From: Porphyra umbilicalis
Taxonomy: Eukaryota > Rhodophyta > Bangiophyceae > Bangiales > Bangiaceae
Direction of reading: 5' to 3'
Assembly: GCA_002049455.2 (NCBI GenBank)
Contig: KV918885.1
Span: 124,001-188,000 of the forward strand
Length of the DNA: 64,000 nt
The notes under the pieces are model-generated. The model saw only the letters and a program-made list of their open reading frames with translations. It was not told the origin of the DNA and made no database searches. Positions 42,772 to 53,591 of the stretch are shown in pieces. How positions within the stretch are numbered: the first letter of the stretch is position 1; every line of letters starts with the position of its first letter. Position numbers and translations under genes: made by a program.

Positions 42772-42842
42772 GGCGCGCCCCTACGTAGGCACCGTGTCAA
42801 ACACCAAGACGAGGACGGTCCTCTGCAAGCGAGGCGGCCCGT
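42772..42842 (+). repeat. 75-bp dispersed repeat, copy 1
   Basis: GCGCCCCTACGTAGGC, then GTCAAACACCAAGACGAGGA, CGGTCCTC and GGCGGCCCG, shared with copies at 42984, 43071 and 47292. The MITE at 42842-42976 abuts its end. Confidence 0.7.
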
Positions 42843-42976
42843 TATTGTGCTTCTCACAAGAACTGGACGTCGGTGCATCAGCTTCCGTTGCAAAATCACT
42901 GTTTCATTGGCTCAGGGGGCCGTTCATGATGCTGAAGCGGATGTTGCGGATCCAGGTTTTGTGAGAAGCACAATAA
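42842..42976. mobile_element. 135-bp MITE with perfect 18-bp inverted ends
   Basis: The left end TTATTGTGCTTCTCACAA (42842-42859) is exactly complementary to the right end 42959-42976. Similarity continues inward for about eight more bases. It sits between copies 1 and 2 of the 75-bp repeat and has no coding capacity. No clear target duplication. Confidence 0.6.
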
Positions 42977-42983
42977 AGCACAT

Positions 42984-43059
42984 GACGGTGCCCCTACGTA
43001 GGCGCCGGGTCAAACAGTCACGACTAGGACGGTCCTCCGCAAGTGGGTCGGCCCGTCAA
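42984..43059 (+). repeat. 75-bp dispersed repeat, copy 2
   Basis: GACGGTGCCCCTACGTAGGC, GCCGGGTCAAAC, GGACGGTCCTCCGCAAG and GTCGGCCCGTCAAA; nearly in tandem with copy 3. Confidence 0.75.
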
Positions 43060-43070
43060 AAATACACCAC

Positions 43071-43148
43071 GACGGCGCCCTTACGTATGCGCCGGATCAA
43101 AGACCAAGACGAGGACGGTCCGCCACAAGCGAGTCGGCCCGTCAAAAG
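43071..43148 (+). repeat. 75-bp dispersed repeat, copy 3
   Basis: GACGGCGCCCTTACGTATGC, GCCGGATCAAAG, GAGGACGGTCCGCCACAAGC and GAGTCGGCCCGTCAAA; separated from copy 2 by AATACACCAC. Confidence 0.75.
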
Positions 43149-43808
43149 CATCAGAGAATGCGCGGAGCGCAACAAACAGACTCGTTGCGTGCGCCTTATC
43201 CAGAGCGTTCTCGCTAGAAGAGACAGCTGATTCAGCTCAATATGAACCAGTGAAAGCCCTGCACTGAGTGCTGGGCTGGGAGGGAAGCTTCGCGAAACTG
43301 TCTTCATCCTCAATGATGTTGGGCGAAAACCGAACGCAGACACTCACGAGTCGACATGAATGCACACGACCTTCATGTCTAAAGCGTCTGGTACACACAT
43401 AAGCACACTTGGCCAGTGCCCTATGCCTTTAAGCTGCTCGACCAATCTGAGAACAACTGTTAACCAGTGCGTCGTATTCACATTGAACGCGTCAGCAGCA
43501 GTGAGAGCGGCGACAGAGTGCCATCTCAGCGGCTCCACAGCTCACGCGAGCTTCAGCGCATATGCGCCGTGGTATTTAGTCGTTTCTATGGGAGTCACAA
43601 GATCAAGGGCATTCAGGTCGGGGTTGAGCTGCGGGGGGGGGTCTCCTGGTCAGTCGCTTCTGCGATTCTGCCCACGATTGCTGGGTTATATCGCCCGGAT
43701 GATACTTTCACGTGGCGTGCCACAGAAGTTCCACTTGGAAGTCAATTAGTTGGCAATTATTCTGTCACGTGGATCTCTGAGAGAGCGTTGCGTCGTTGAG
43801 GGATAAGA
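43149..43808. other. no gene seen
   Basis: Low-GC DNA with only short ORFs and no recognisable domain. Confidence 0.5.
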
Positions 43809-43865
43809 AGCTTCGCTACTCCATAGAAGCCCCCCCAAGTTGCTGGGGGGGCTGTTAGCGAAGCT
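43809..43865. repeat. nested foldback hairpin
   Basis: The outer arms AGCTTCGCTA (43809-43818) and TAGCGAAGCT (43856-43865) are complementary. The inner arms AGCCCCCCCA (43828-43837) and TGGGGGGGCT (43844-43853) form a perfect 10-bp stem with a 6-base loop. Confidence 0.75.
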
Positions 43866-44572
43866 CGTGCAAAGGCCTTTTGCAAGAACTACACGTCAAT
43901 GTCAACCGATAAATACTTATTGAGAAGCATCCAAGCACGTTTCTTGTCGCCACGTTGGCCAAAGATCCGCTTTCTCTGTCAGAGCTATCAGGCGCTACCC
44001 ACGTCCTTCCCCGCCGTTGTTGACAAGCCCGCGGCACTCAATCCCCCTTTTCTGCCGGCCTTCTGGTTGAGAAACCGCTTTGGTCGAGGACTCTTTTCAT
44101 CCTGGTCAAACTACGCCCTCACCCCTCATCGCAGCCCGCGGCGCCCCAGCGCCCCCTCCCCACAACAAAACGTAGAATGACCACTTTCTGTCATCGCCGT
44201 CATCACACACACAGCCCACCCAGCCTGAGCTCTCGCAATAGACCACCACACTGGAGGCTCGCCAGCACGAGCTGGGGGGACAGCCTCCAGACCAAAACTA
44301 CAACAGCCGAAACCACACTCTCACTCTTCTTTCTATTTCCATTGCCAACACAATACGTCAGAGCGACATCCGCAGAACGCAGCGAGGGGTGTACCACTAG
44401 CAGCCACCAATCACAGAAAAGATCGACCAAGTGTCGCTTCCGAGGTAAGAATGAACGGTCAGGAACCCGGAAACCATCCCACCTGGATCAAAGCAGATTG
44501 ACCAATCAGCGCCCCTATTGGGACAGCTGGAGGGGCTCTTTCCGTGTCCGTCTCATAGAGGAGCTTCGCTAA
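43855..44572. mobile_element. candidate 718-bp element with 12-bp inverted ends
   Basis: TTAGCGAAGCTC at 43855-43866 is complementary to GAGCTTCGCTAA at 44561-44572. The left end also forms the outer arm of the foldback at 43809-43865. The interior has no convincing gene. The ends are short, so this could be chance reinforced by local rearrangement. Confidence 0.35.
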
Positions 44573-44713
44573 TAACAAAGTGCGCCTACGCGGACTGAAA
44601 TGGAAGACTCGCGACCCATATTCTCTTGTAAATGATTCTCTTGTAACGAGAACACACTGTATTTGTTTACAGCTGTTCTACCAACAATCCCGCAGTCCAA
44701 CTTTTGCAGCAGA

Positions 44714-44757
44714 GTTCCATATCGGCCTCTACCACCACGTAGAGGCCGATTTGGAAC
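44714..44757. repeat. 19-bp stem hairpin with 6-base loop
   Basis: The arms 44714-44732 and 44739-44757 pair with a single mismatch. The central ATCGGCCTCTAC / GTAGAGGCCGAT pairs perfectly around CACCAC. It lies about 75 bp upstream of RE1 copy B. Confidence 0.8.
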
Positions 44758-44833
44758 ACTTCTGGGACAGGTGCGGTGCAAGAACTTCAGGAGCACGGCT
44801 CCGGCTGCAGAGAAGATCTTAAACCAGATCTTA

Positions 44834-45538
44834 TTCCAGGCACGTGCGTGCAATACCCTGGCCTTCAGGGCGGTGGCGCGCTCGGCCGCGCATCGACACC
44901 GGGCACGCCGGCCGGCTCTATGGCCGCGAGCGCGCTCGGGGGCACGTACAGCTACGTTGCCGTGGTGGGAAGGGTGTGGGGAGGAGAAAGGGGTGCTGCA
45001 TCCGCCACTGCAGCGGCTACGGCCCGCCGGCGCCGCGCGACGCCCACGGGCGGGGCCGTCACTCCGCCGCGCAGCGCACCTGCGCACGGCGGGCGGGGCG
45101 GCCGACACGGCGCACGGGCGGGCATGTGGGACAGACCGCCGCGCGATGGGGCGCCTCTAACCGCGCCGCTAGATGGCGTCAGCAGCCACCACCCGCAACA
45201 GAAGCCGGCGCGCAGGCACGATCGCCTGCGGGTCATCGTGGGCGGGTCACAACCCGGATGTCGCTGCGCGCGGTCGCCGTGCGCAACTCGGGGCGGTGGG
45301 GGGGGCGCAGGGGCAGGCGTCGTCCGGGCCCAGTGACCCCTGTGGCAGGACAGTCCTTCTCAGCCACGTAACTTCATTCGATTTCAGCGTCATCGCGACC
45401 CTTCCAACACTAGTACGCCCTCAGATCCCTGAGGACACGAATGCAGACTGCCACCTCTGAAACGGAGAGCAAGTCCCTTGATCTAAGTATATGTGTGCAT
45501 CACTACATTTTGAGAGCACCCTGTCCTGAAGGCCAGGG
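44834..45538 (+). repeat. dispersed repeat family RE1, copy B (705 bp)
   Basis: Opposite orientation to copy A. It starts TTCCAGGCACGTGCGTGCAA and has CCCTGGCCTTCAG (44856) and its exact complement CTGAAGGCCAGGG (ending 45538) as a 13-bp inverted repeat. GC-rich first two thirds, AT-rich last third. The arginine/alanine-rich ORFs inside are not conserved with copy A beyond composition. Confidence 0.75.
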
Positions 45539-45559
45539 AAAACCAAGTATGCCATCATA

Positions 45560-46052
45560 CAGTGCATTCTCGATATAACGTCAACCCTGATTCACATAAA
45601 TCTGCCAGATTGAAGTTTAAAGTCGCTTGTATTCGATTCGCTGAAGAGATTTAAAGCCTTCGAACTATGCTGCGGCGGCTCGGCTTTCGAGGGTTCCATT
45701 CAGTCTTGTCGCGTGCGATTGGACCGTGAAGGGCGTTGTCACCATAATAATTTATTATCTGGCAACGTCCCCCACTGCCCCAGCGCCTTTTCTCGGTCAG
45801 AATCCTGAGACCGTTACCTGTCGGTTCACTCCGTCCTCACATTCTCTGATATGGAGCCCAACTGTCCCACACCACCAGGCCCCGCACCACCAAATTTGGA
45901 ACTGCCAGAGGCGGTCCGCTCCAGAAGCCATGGCTTTTGAACAGCATCTGGAGCCTCACTTCGTGACCCAGCGCGCATATGATCTACGCCAACTTCGGTT
46001 TTGTTTCGCATAAGTCCCTTGTATCCGTGGACGTTATAACGAGAATGCACTG
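45560..46052. mobile_element. pogo/Tigger-type MITE (493 bp) with TA target duplication
   Basis: The left end CAGTGCATTCTCGATATAAC and right end GTTATAACGAGAATGCACTG match over 22 bases with one difference. Both are flanked by TA (45558-45559, 46053-46054). The CAGT...CTCGATATAACG terminus is the form known for pogo/Tigger elements. The interior shows no transposase, so it is non-autonomous and may have been moved by a relative of the transposases seen elsewhere in the window. Confidence 0.8.
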
Positions 46053-47291
46053 TACCTGGAAGACCTTGGATTTGTTTGTATCTGGCATGCACCGGTTGGT
46101 GCAAGGTGTCGTTTCCGACCCTCTAAGGGCCGTTTTCTCGTGCAAGCGCCGTACAAAGAGGGGCTCTTCGGCGCGCAAAACGGTGTCCAGAGCCCATTTG
46201 GGCACCGTTCGCACCGCAGAAGAGGTGCATGTGTGTCTATTAAAAACGAGCCCTGTTCGTCGTTTTGCGCACCGATGGCGGCCACAATCGTGTTTCTTGC
46301 ATCCAGAAACGTGTATCTGGGACACTGTTTTCGTGCAAGAAGCTTGCACGAGATCTGCGCGGATTCGTGCAGAGACCTTGCACCGGGTGCAGTCCTCTTG
46401 CACCAAAGTGGACATTTCTTGCATCACCTGGCAGTGCCTGCTTTTCTCTGCGCTCGTCACAGCTGGTACTGCTCCCGACCAGGACACCTGCCCTATGGAT
46501 AGTCACCCCAGTAACCTGCACTACCCTACGCTCCCCGCACCTTCACGCCCCCTGCATGCGTATCACTCGTGCTACCCAAAACGGCAGCACCATAGCGTCA
46601 CGCCACTCAGGCCGAACGTGTGACGTCCACGCCCCTCAGATGAGTGGAAGCTTGTCTCTGTCGTCTCCAAACATGCGAGAAGCACCCCATCGTATTGGTA
46701 CACCTGTAATTTCGTTGGGGGCTGGTGATCTGGGGTTGGATGCTTGACGTCTTGTATACCCTGCGTGGACTGCCCTGATGAGCAGTGAGATGGGTTCAGA
46801 CTGCTGTGGCGCAGTCTCTGTAGACGGGCACTGCCCATGGAAGCCGTAGCTTTACTCTTCTCTATCGAGAAACGAGCCAAACGAGCTGCATGTAGCGCCT
46901 GTACGACCGCCATGCAACCAGATACAGACAATCTGAACGGCACCGCGCAAGACTCATGCAACGATTCGGTGAACTCCGTGCAAGCGTCGAGCATGCGCCA
47001 TACAAGAACTCTGTAAGAAAAGCACCCGATCCGTACAAGAAAGCGAGGCTTGTATCAGCTTGTATCCAATGGTTTTCAAGCATAAAGAAGATCTTCCAGG
47101 TACATGGTCTAAGCCCCACTGTGCTGTAGTGGCGCAGGTGTATGCCGTCCGTTATACTTATTTTCCCTGCTTCACTGTCCTGGAAATATTCGTCCATCCG
47201 CTTGAGACGATGAAAGGACACGCACAGATGAGGCATACACAGGTGGTTTTCGCCATTCTTCCGAGCACAGCCAAGTTCGTCGACTGGACAC
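46053..47291. other. no gene seen
   Basis: Medium GC, rich in TTGCA/TGCAA words but without a regular repeat. ORFs are short and lack domains. Confidence 0.5.
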
Positions 47292-47370
47292 AACGGCGCC
47301 CCTACGTAGGCGCCGGGTCAAACAGCGAGAAGAGGACTGTCCTCCATAAGCGGGTCGGCTGGTCAAACCG
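47292..47370 (+). repeat. 75-bp dispersed repeat, copy 4
   Basis: CAACGGCGCCCCTACGTAGG, CGCCGGGTCAAAC, GAGGACTGTCCTCCATAAGC and GGGTCGGCTGGTCAAAC. It stands directly left of a GC-rich island. Confidence 0.7.
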
Positions 47371-48134
47371 CACCACAACCGCGACGCGGCACTTCTCGTC
47401 CGCCGCCGCCACACTACCTTGGGGCGCGTCGTCCGCCCACGCCGAGCGCGCCCGCCACGCACCCCCCCCCCCATGCGCACGACTCGCTCGGTGTTTAGGG
47501 GGAGCGCGCGGCACCGGCTTCCCGCCGCTGGCCAGACCTCTCACTGACGTCACCGCGCGACGGCCCCGCGGAAGGGCGCCGCCGGACCGCCCGACGGCCC
47601 TTGCCCCAGCGACGGCTGCCAGACGCCGCCATACAGAGGCAGCGGAGACCGTGGCGCCGCGACCGCCGCCGCCTGGCGGTGCGCCGCTGCCAAACGTGCG
47701 CCCGCACATCGAGTGGGTCCGCAGCCGACGGGCGGGCGCTGCGGGCCGGCTGGGGCAGGGGGCGACGGCGGCGCAGGCGGTGCCCCGCGGGCCCGGACGT
47801 CCAAACGGCGGGGCGGTAGAGGGCGAGCAGCTGCGCCCCCGCCAGCACGTACGCCGCCGACGCGGGCATGACCGCAGGGATGTGAGTCAATAATTATCGC
47901 GCGATAATGATCGTCGTAATTGTCTCGAAATCATTGATATCATGCCAGCACGCACTGGTAATAATCGTCGGTGGGCCACGTGTTCGCATTTACTTTGAAG
48001 AAATTACATGTCACGCAGCAAGCGGAACATGCACTCGCTGGCACCGCTGACGGGGGTCCTTGACGAACGACAACCAAGCTGGCAGCTCGTGATGGTGCTT
48101 TTGTTTGGCCTCCGGCTGCGCGGGGGGCGCACAC
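47371..48134. other. GC-rich island, possible minus-strand gene fragment
   Basis: From 47390 to 47890 GC content rises sharply. A minus frame (from about 47860) begins MPASAAYVLAGAQLLALYRP, a signal- or membrane-like start. Another contains SVWRRLAAVAGARAVGRSGG followed by ASGGKPVPRAPPKHRASRAH. No family recognised and the frames do not connect. An AT-rich 16-bp palindrome follows at 47893-47908 (ATTATCGCGCGATAAT). Confidence 0.3.
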
Positions 48135-49484
48135 ATGGATGTAGCCTCCCTCGCACACGGCTACTGGTGGGCGCGCACGCCCGACACTGCACTCGACGTG
48201 TTTCCAACGTGGGTCAGAGGTGACGTTGAGTCGCTGCCGACCGAGCAGGCGCCTGATCGGCCCGAGCCGGCCCAGCAGCCCGGGCCGCGAGCCATGACGA
48301 TGAATCCTCGGGGCGATGGGCTGCACATGTGGCGCCACGACAACAAGTATGCGCAGACGTTGCTGGATGATTGGGGCCTCAACGACCAGGCCCTGTCGCC
48401 CGCGTGGCACGACCTTGTAAATGACGATGGGAGGCTGGCGTCGTTCCCAGTGTTGGGTTTGCAGCCGTGGATGGTCGTGGCTGACGTGGCGCTGAATGGC
48501 TTGGGTGACGTTTATCTGGCGTTGGGCCCAGCCGACCTCGGCGGCAGTTACCGGTGTGCGGGTGACGCCCCACCCACGGCCGCGTTTGTCAACGTTTTGA
48601 CCGCTCTTCCAGACGTCAAGCCGGCGATCGTGTGGTGGTTGGAGCTCCCGGAGGGCGAGCTGGCCGACTTGCCCCCGCTTGTCAAGGAATCCACAGACAA
48701 ATGACCGTCCGACTCGCGTCTCTCGCTCGAGATTTCCCAGCCACCGGAAGCAACAGGGCAGGCACAGCTTGCGGCTCTCCGACGGGCGCTACCGGACGAC
48801 TCAATCGTGGAGGTGCCCCAATCGCTGCACGAAGTGTTTTCCTCGCCGCTTACAGATAAGGGCTTCCTCAAGCGCCGTCATGAAGGCGGTGGTGTCGCCG
48901 ATGGCGGGCTCAGCAACGGCGTCGGCGGTGCGGAACTTCTGGCCGAGTGGCACGCCCGCTGGGCGTGTGTACTGGAAGTGGCTTGTGCGCGGCACGGCGT
49001 CAGCGACGCCGCCCGCGCCGAAGTTACGAAGCTCCCGCTCGTCGGCTGGTACCCGGCGATGCGGCTGGTGGTGGACGCCCTTTGCGGCCGCTGGGCGGCA
49101 GTTGCTGCGGCGACACTCTCCCGCACGGGCTTCGTCGTCTGGGGCTGGCCTTCGGAGGCGGCGAGCCGCCTGCGCACGACGGCAGCTGCCCTTCACCCGT
49201 GTATGCGGGCACCGCATCGTGAGGCATTGGCCGGCCCCGCCACTTCTTTATTGCTTTCTCAGACCACCGCTAGCGGCGCCGTCTACCGCCCCTTGCTACG
49301 TGTCGACACGGACGCGTCAGACCTGGTGCCGGCGGGGGCGGGCAAGGACCAGCCAGCGGTCGGAATTACAGCTTTGCTCCTCACCGGGTACGCGGCGACG
49401 CGGGCTGAGGTGGGTACCTCGGCGACTCCGGCTGACACGGGCACCACTGACAGCGCCGCCGTGTCGGTGCTGGTCGGCGGGTAG
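48135..49484 (+). CDS. unrecognised 450-codon ORF interrupted by a single in-frame TGA
   Basis: From ATG 48135 (MDVASLAHGYWWARTPDTAL) one frame runs to TAG at 49482-49484, broken only by TGA at 48702-48704 (context GACAAATGACCG). Part 1 has natural text (YAQTLLDDWGLNDQALSPAW, LQPWMVVADVALNGLGDVYL, AFVNVLTALPDVKPAIVWWL). Part 2 continues at once with PSDSRLSLEISQPPEATGQA, SLHEVFSSPLTDKGFLKRRH and WACVLEVACARHGVSDAARA. Composition is gene-like within a low-GC tract. No domain recognised. It may be a host gene with one nonsense change, the product of a mobile element, or a readthrough/recoded gene. I see no selenoprotein hairpin that I could vouch for. The two halves could also be separate proteins, but the shared frame argues against that. 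Confidence 0.45.
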
Positions 49485-50358
49485 AAGCACGATGCCGCTG
49501 TTGCCTAACATTTCTTGTGGAACAGCTGCGCGGGACTTGCGCACAATTCGCAAAATTTGGCGATCATTTTATTGTCGTTGGCAGCGTGCTGGCTGTGACC
49601 CCAGCGTACTCCATCGCCCTGCCGGACCTCCAACTCTCGGGGTCCTGCGAGTATCGGTGTACCATGCACACAATTGGCGTGACGGCGTCGGCGCTATTCG
49701 CCCGCTCTTCCGCGCAGGCACCCGGCGCATGCGCTGCCTACAGCGACCATCGGAACGTGTCTGAAACATGTTGCGCACTTCCAGAAACACTGGGAATTCG
49801 CTGTGCTGTGGAGTCGCAAGCAGGGATGGGACGACGTTGACTGATACATTTAGAGGCATCAATCCACGGCTATCCGGCACGTTTTGGTGGTGTTTTAATG
49901 GTATTACTGACCTGCAGCGCTCTTGCGGTGGAAACAGGCATTTGAAAATGGTTTGAATAAATAAACTTTTCCGATCGGGGCTTCTGATTAAGTTATCAGG
50001 AAAATATCTTCATATATTATATTATGTCATCAGACACATCTTTTACTGTAATTTTTTTCCAGCATGCTTCATCCTGCACAGCGTTTTGTCCCCGATTCCT
50101 TAAAACTGAGAACTGCCAGATTCGAACTCGCCCATCGACGGTTCGCAGAACTGTCGCACATTGATCATGCGATCAAATTATGCCCACCTTTTGTAGATCT
50201 TGGAGACAAAGCCCGCAGTGGAGTTCAGAAGTGCTCGAAGACCATCTGCACCGATATTCAGTGGGAATCATCCTCACACCAGCACCTGCAGATTCGGCAC
50301 TTATCCGGCGAAGTTGCTGCCCCATGCTCATGAAGGATCATTCCGATTCGCTGGTTCT
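49485..50358. other. no gene seen
   Basis: Falls from medium to low GC; the stretch 49960-50060 is AT-rich. A plus frame ending at 49764 (VLRVSVYHAHNWRDGVGAIR) is protein-like for 60 residues but stands alone. Confidence 0.35.
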
Positions 50359-50450
50359 GATCGTTCTGCGTATCGTGCTGAGAACTGTCCTGAAGTGGGA
50401 GTAAGATCATCCTGAGTATCGTGCTCAGGACTGTCCTGGCGTCGGAGTAC
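50359..50450. repeat. 46-bp tandem repeat, two copies plus a partial third
   Basis: Units 50359-50404 and 50405-50450 share GTATCGTGCT and ACTGTCCTG, with the ends GGGAGTAA and CGGAGTAC. A third begins ATCATCCTGGGGACCG. Confidence 0.7.
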
Positions 50451-51671
50451 AATCATCCTGGGGACCGTCGTCATAGATTGAGTGAACGAGTGCGCAAGAT
50501 TGATCTAGATTCCTGTCTCAAGGACTCGATCGTAGATGATAGCCTGGACTACTTCGAGTGACGTCGTGAGGCGGGTCTGCCGAAACCGATCAGAGAGCAA
50601 GACCTGACCATGGGGCGTCGCTCCTTGGCCACGAAACGTGTGCAGAGGGAGCCTCAATGTGACTTGGTAGTCGTGCGACCGACACGCTGTTTCTCGGCGC
50701 AGAGGGGATGGGAACTGGGTAAACATGCGTCGGCTCGCACATCGAGAATACCGTGAAGTCCCGGACACACCCAGACCCGATTTATGAATGATTGGGTCTC
50801 CCACACGCGCAGTAAATTCGTCCTCAGCTCAGTGGCAATCTCGTCCCCTATCGTCCTAACTCAGCACGTGCCGAACTCGCAATCCCCCGGTTTAATACTC
50901 GCAATCCTCCGATTCAATACGTATCAGAAGCACTCGCACCAGAGACTCATGCGCATCAGTGATTTGTCAGATTCCACGATGGGCATTGGTCTGAACGGAG
51001 AGAGTGTCAAAAGGATTTTGTTCACACTGTTGACGGAATAGGCGGACATTTTGTGTGCGGAAGAGCCAGTCAGACTATCAGTTGAACAAGTCCTCACATT
51101 TTTTTCGAATGACAGTACCCGAGATGATCTGTGGGTCAGGATGACACTGCTTCTGGAACGATCCCAGAGTCAGTCCCGAAGATGATCCGTTGAACGAGTC
51201 CAGAACTGTAGTGATGAACTGCCGAATCACAGAGGTCACTCGAGAATCAGGCAATCCGAAATGTAGATTTTTCGCTGATCTACGGAACTGTTGTGCACAT
51301 GATCCTCCGAATCATGCTGAGGCCATCTCACAGGAGCTTTGCATGGCTATCTCAAAACATTCTTTCGTGTCTACTCGTTATAGATTTACAAGCCGGCAAA
51401 TTTAGAACTATCCCGGCGATGAAATACCGACCCGCAGTGTGGTCGAAGTTCCCGCAGGGCTCTCTGACTCCCCCTGCCAAGATCTCAGAAGAGGCTACTT
51501 TGTATTGTATAAAAAAAAGCACCAGATTGCGAACAGTATATGGTGACTTGATGAAATGATTGTTTAAATATTACTTTAATCAAAATGTTATGATGTATTG
51601 ATTGAATCCATGTCATTTGTGCTCTTGACAAGGCAAGGGCCCCTGATCATTAGTCACGAAGTAAGTTTTCA
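50451..51671. other. low-GC repeat-like DNA, no gene seen
   Basis: Short words such as GATGATC, AACGAGTCC and AGAACTGT recur irregularly across 50060-51420, as in a decayed satellite. No ORF of note. Confidence 0.35.
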
Positions 51672-51912
51672 TGCACGTGCGTGCGACACCCTGGCTTTTA
51701 GGGTAGTGGCCCGCGCGGTGACGCATCGACAACGGTCGTGCCGGCGCGGCACCATGGACGCGAGCGGGCACAGAGGCACACACAGCCACGTTGCCGTGGC
51801 GGAAGGGGCGTATGGAAGAGAAGAGGGTGCCGCCGCCGCCACCGCCGTGGCGACCACCCGCCGGCAAAGCGCACCGCCCACGGGCGGGGCCGTCACCCCG
51901 CGCAGTGCACCT
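51672..51912 (+). repeat. dispersed repeat family RE1, copy C, truncated
   Basis: Same orientation as copy B. It begins TGCACGTGCGTGCGACACCC and keeps the first third of the family (to CGGGCGGGGCCGTCACCCCG), then ends abruptly. More diverged than A and B. Confidence 0.6.
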
Positions 51913-53591
51913 CATTGCTGGCTCCATCACGAGCTCTGTTTTGGCTCAAATTGCTGGTTCAGAACTTGTCTGACCCCTCGGAAACGCCTCTGTGGAGCAC
52001 TTTTCTCGTGCTTACCATGGTTTCGCGTGCATACTTCTGCATTCGAGCAGTTTTCACCGACTTTTGGGATGCATCAGAAGCGTCTCTGGAAGCACCTCCT
52101 ACGGTGTACAGGGCCGTAGCGGGAATGCTAGTATGCACACGTATGCACCTGTTCAACAAGCGCGTGCGAGCTCTCTTGTACTCTCAGCGAGGTGTTTCTG
52201 CGATTTCTGCACGCTGCAATAGGACTTTCTTGTCGCGGCGCATGTACTAAGTCGACCATGGGTGCCGAGGTTCTGCATGAGTACCGGGTTTTTACACTTA
52301 GCTGCCCCTTCTCTGCGACTTTACGGTATTTACTTCCAGCCACTGGAGCGGCAACTGTCCCTCCGTGAACAGCGAAAGAGAGCGGTCTCGGTATTATGAC
52401 CTCACTCCTCTCCAAGTTCGGTGACAATGGCCCAGTACTAATGGTGTCGACGCGTTGCCATGTCCTGGCGCATCACCAGCCGCGGTCGGCAGCGCGACCG
52501 TTGCCGACCTCGCTGCGGCCTCGGTCGGGGTCGAATCTGTTAAGCGGAGTAAGGGGCGCGGGTGAGGCCTTGTCTAAACGGCGCGTGCACGGCGTGCACA
52601 CAGGCGTGCTAGCCAATGGGGGCGCGTCGTTTCAATCACGTGACATTCACATTGACCAGATTCGTCACTTTCACCCGAATCGGACGGACCCGCGCACGAA
52701 GGACTTACAAGCCAACTTTGGCTCTTTTTGGGCGGTTTGGGCTGAGCACGTTCACGTGCGCGAGATTTACTTTTCTATTTCTCGCACGGGAACGTGTTTG
52801 GAACTCAACTTGCGGTGCGAGCTGCGATTGCTTCCGTGTGTGTGATTAGACGAGATCGCCTATGGAAGTCAAACTGGATCGACGCGCCGGCGGCTTCCTG
52901 GATGCTGCGCCGCAGCAGCGGCTCCTGAAGCGCACTTCGATGGAACCTTCGGCGGGGACCTGAGCCACTGGGGACCCCTCGCGCAAGCAGCTGGAGGCAC
53001 TGCTGGAAAGCCCACGCATGCAGCACCGTGTACAGTGGCCGTGCCACTGGAAGTAAGGCAAAAGGGGAGGTCGAGGGGCGCGTGTTTCCTGAGACCCTCT
53101 GCCCAAGCCGTTGGGGGCAGGGCAGGTCGAAACGGGCGTTCCGAGCGAGGGGCGCGGCGGGCCTGCTACTGGAATCAATGGAAAGCGGGGAGGAGGGGCG
53201 TGCTGCTCGCGACGCCTTCTGCAAGTCGTTGAGTGCACCGCTCGAGGTCTCGCTCACTCGGCGCCAGGGTCTACTCCCGTGTGTTCCCAGCAGCCTAAGA
53301 GCATTGAGCTCTGTGGGACGCTAAGGGCCCTGCAGGCATATTTCTCGCATGCAAGGAGCTTCAGATTGGGGAGGGGTGCCGTGCGGGCGCTTGTACGCGA
53401 GCAATCTGGGGATACCACGCCGACCTGGCCAGGTACATGACGCATCTGCAGGTGCAATGCACACGCCTCGGTCCCCAGTAGCGGCAACTGGCCCGGCTAT
53501 CAGACCTTCGAACTCGTGCATTCCGAGCCCCAGCCCGTTATTCAGGCCCTCCCTATCCCCCAGCCTCAATTGGATCTTGCGCCTGCCTCCC
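51913..53591. other. no recognisable gene; one doubtful ORF
   Basis: A plus frame from ATG 52396 to 52845 (149 residues) contains DQIRHFHPNRTDPRTKDLQA and NFGSFWAVWAEHVHVREIYF, which read like protein but match no family I know. The rest carries short ORFs only. Confidence 0.35.

Noticed and set aside
48702-48704. Selenocysteine codon at the in-frame TGA
   Set aside because: No selenoprotein family resemblance and no downstream insertion element that I could identify by eye; kept only as a question.
49980-51600. A true satellite array
   Set aside because: Outside the 46-bp pair at 50359-50450 the recurring words are irregular and too diverged to call units.
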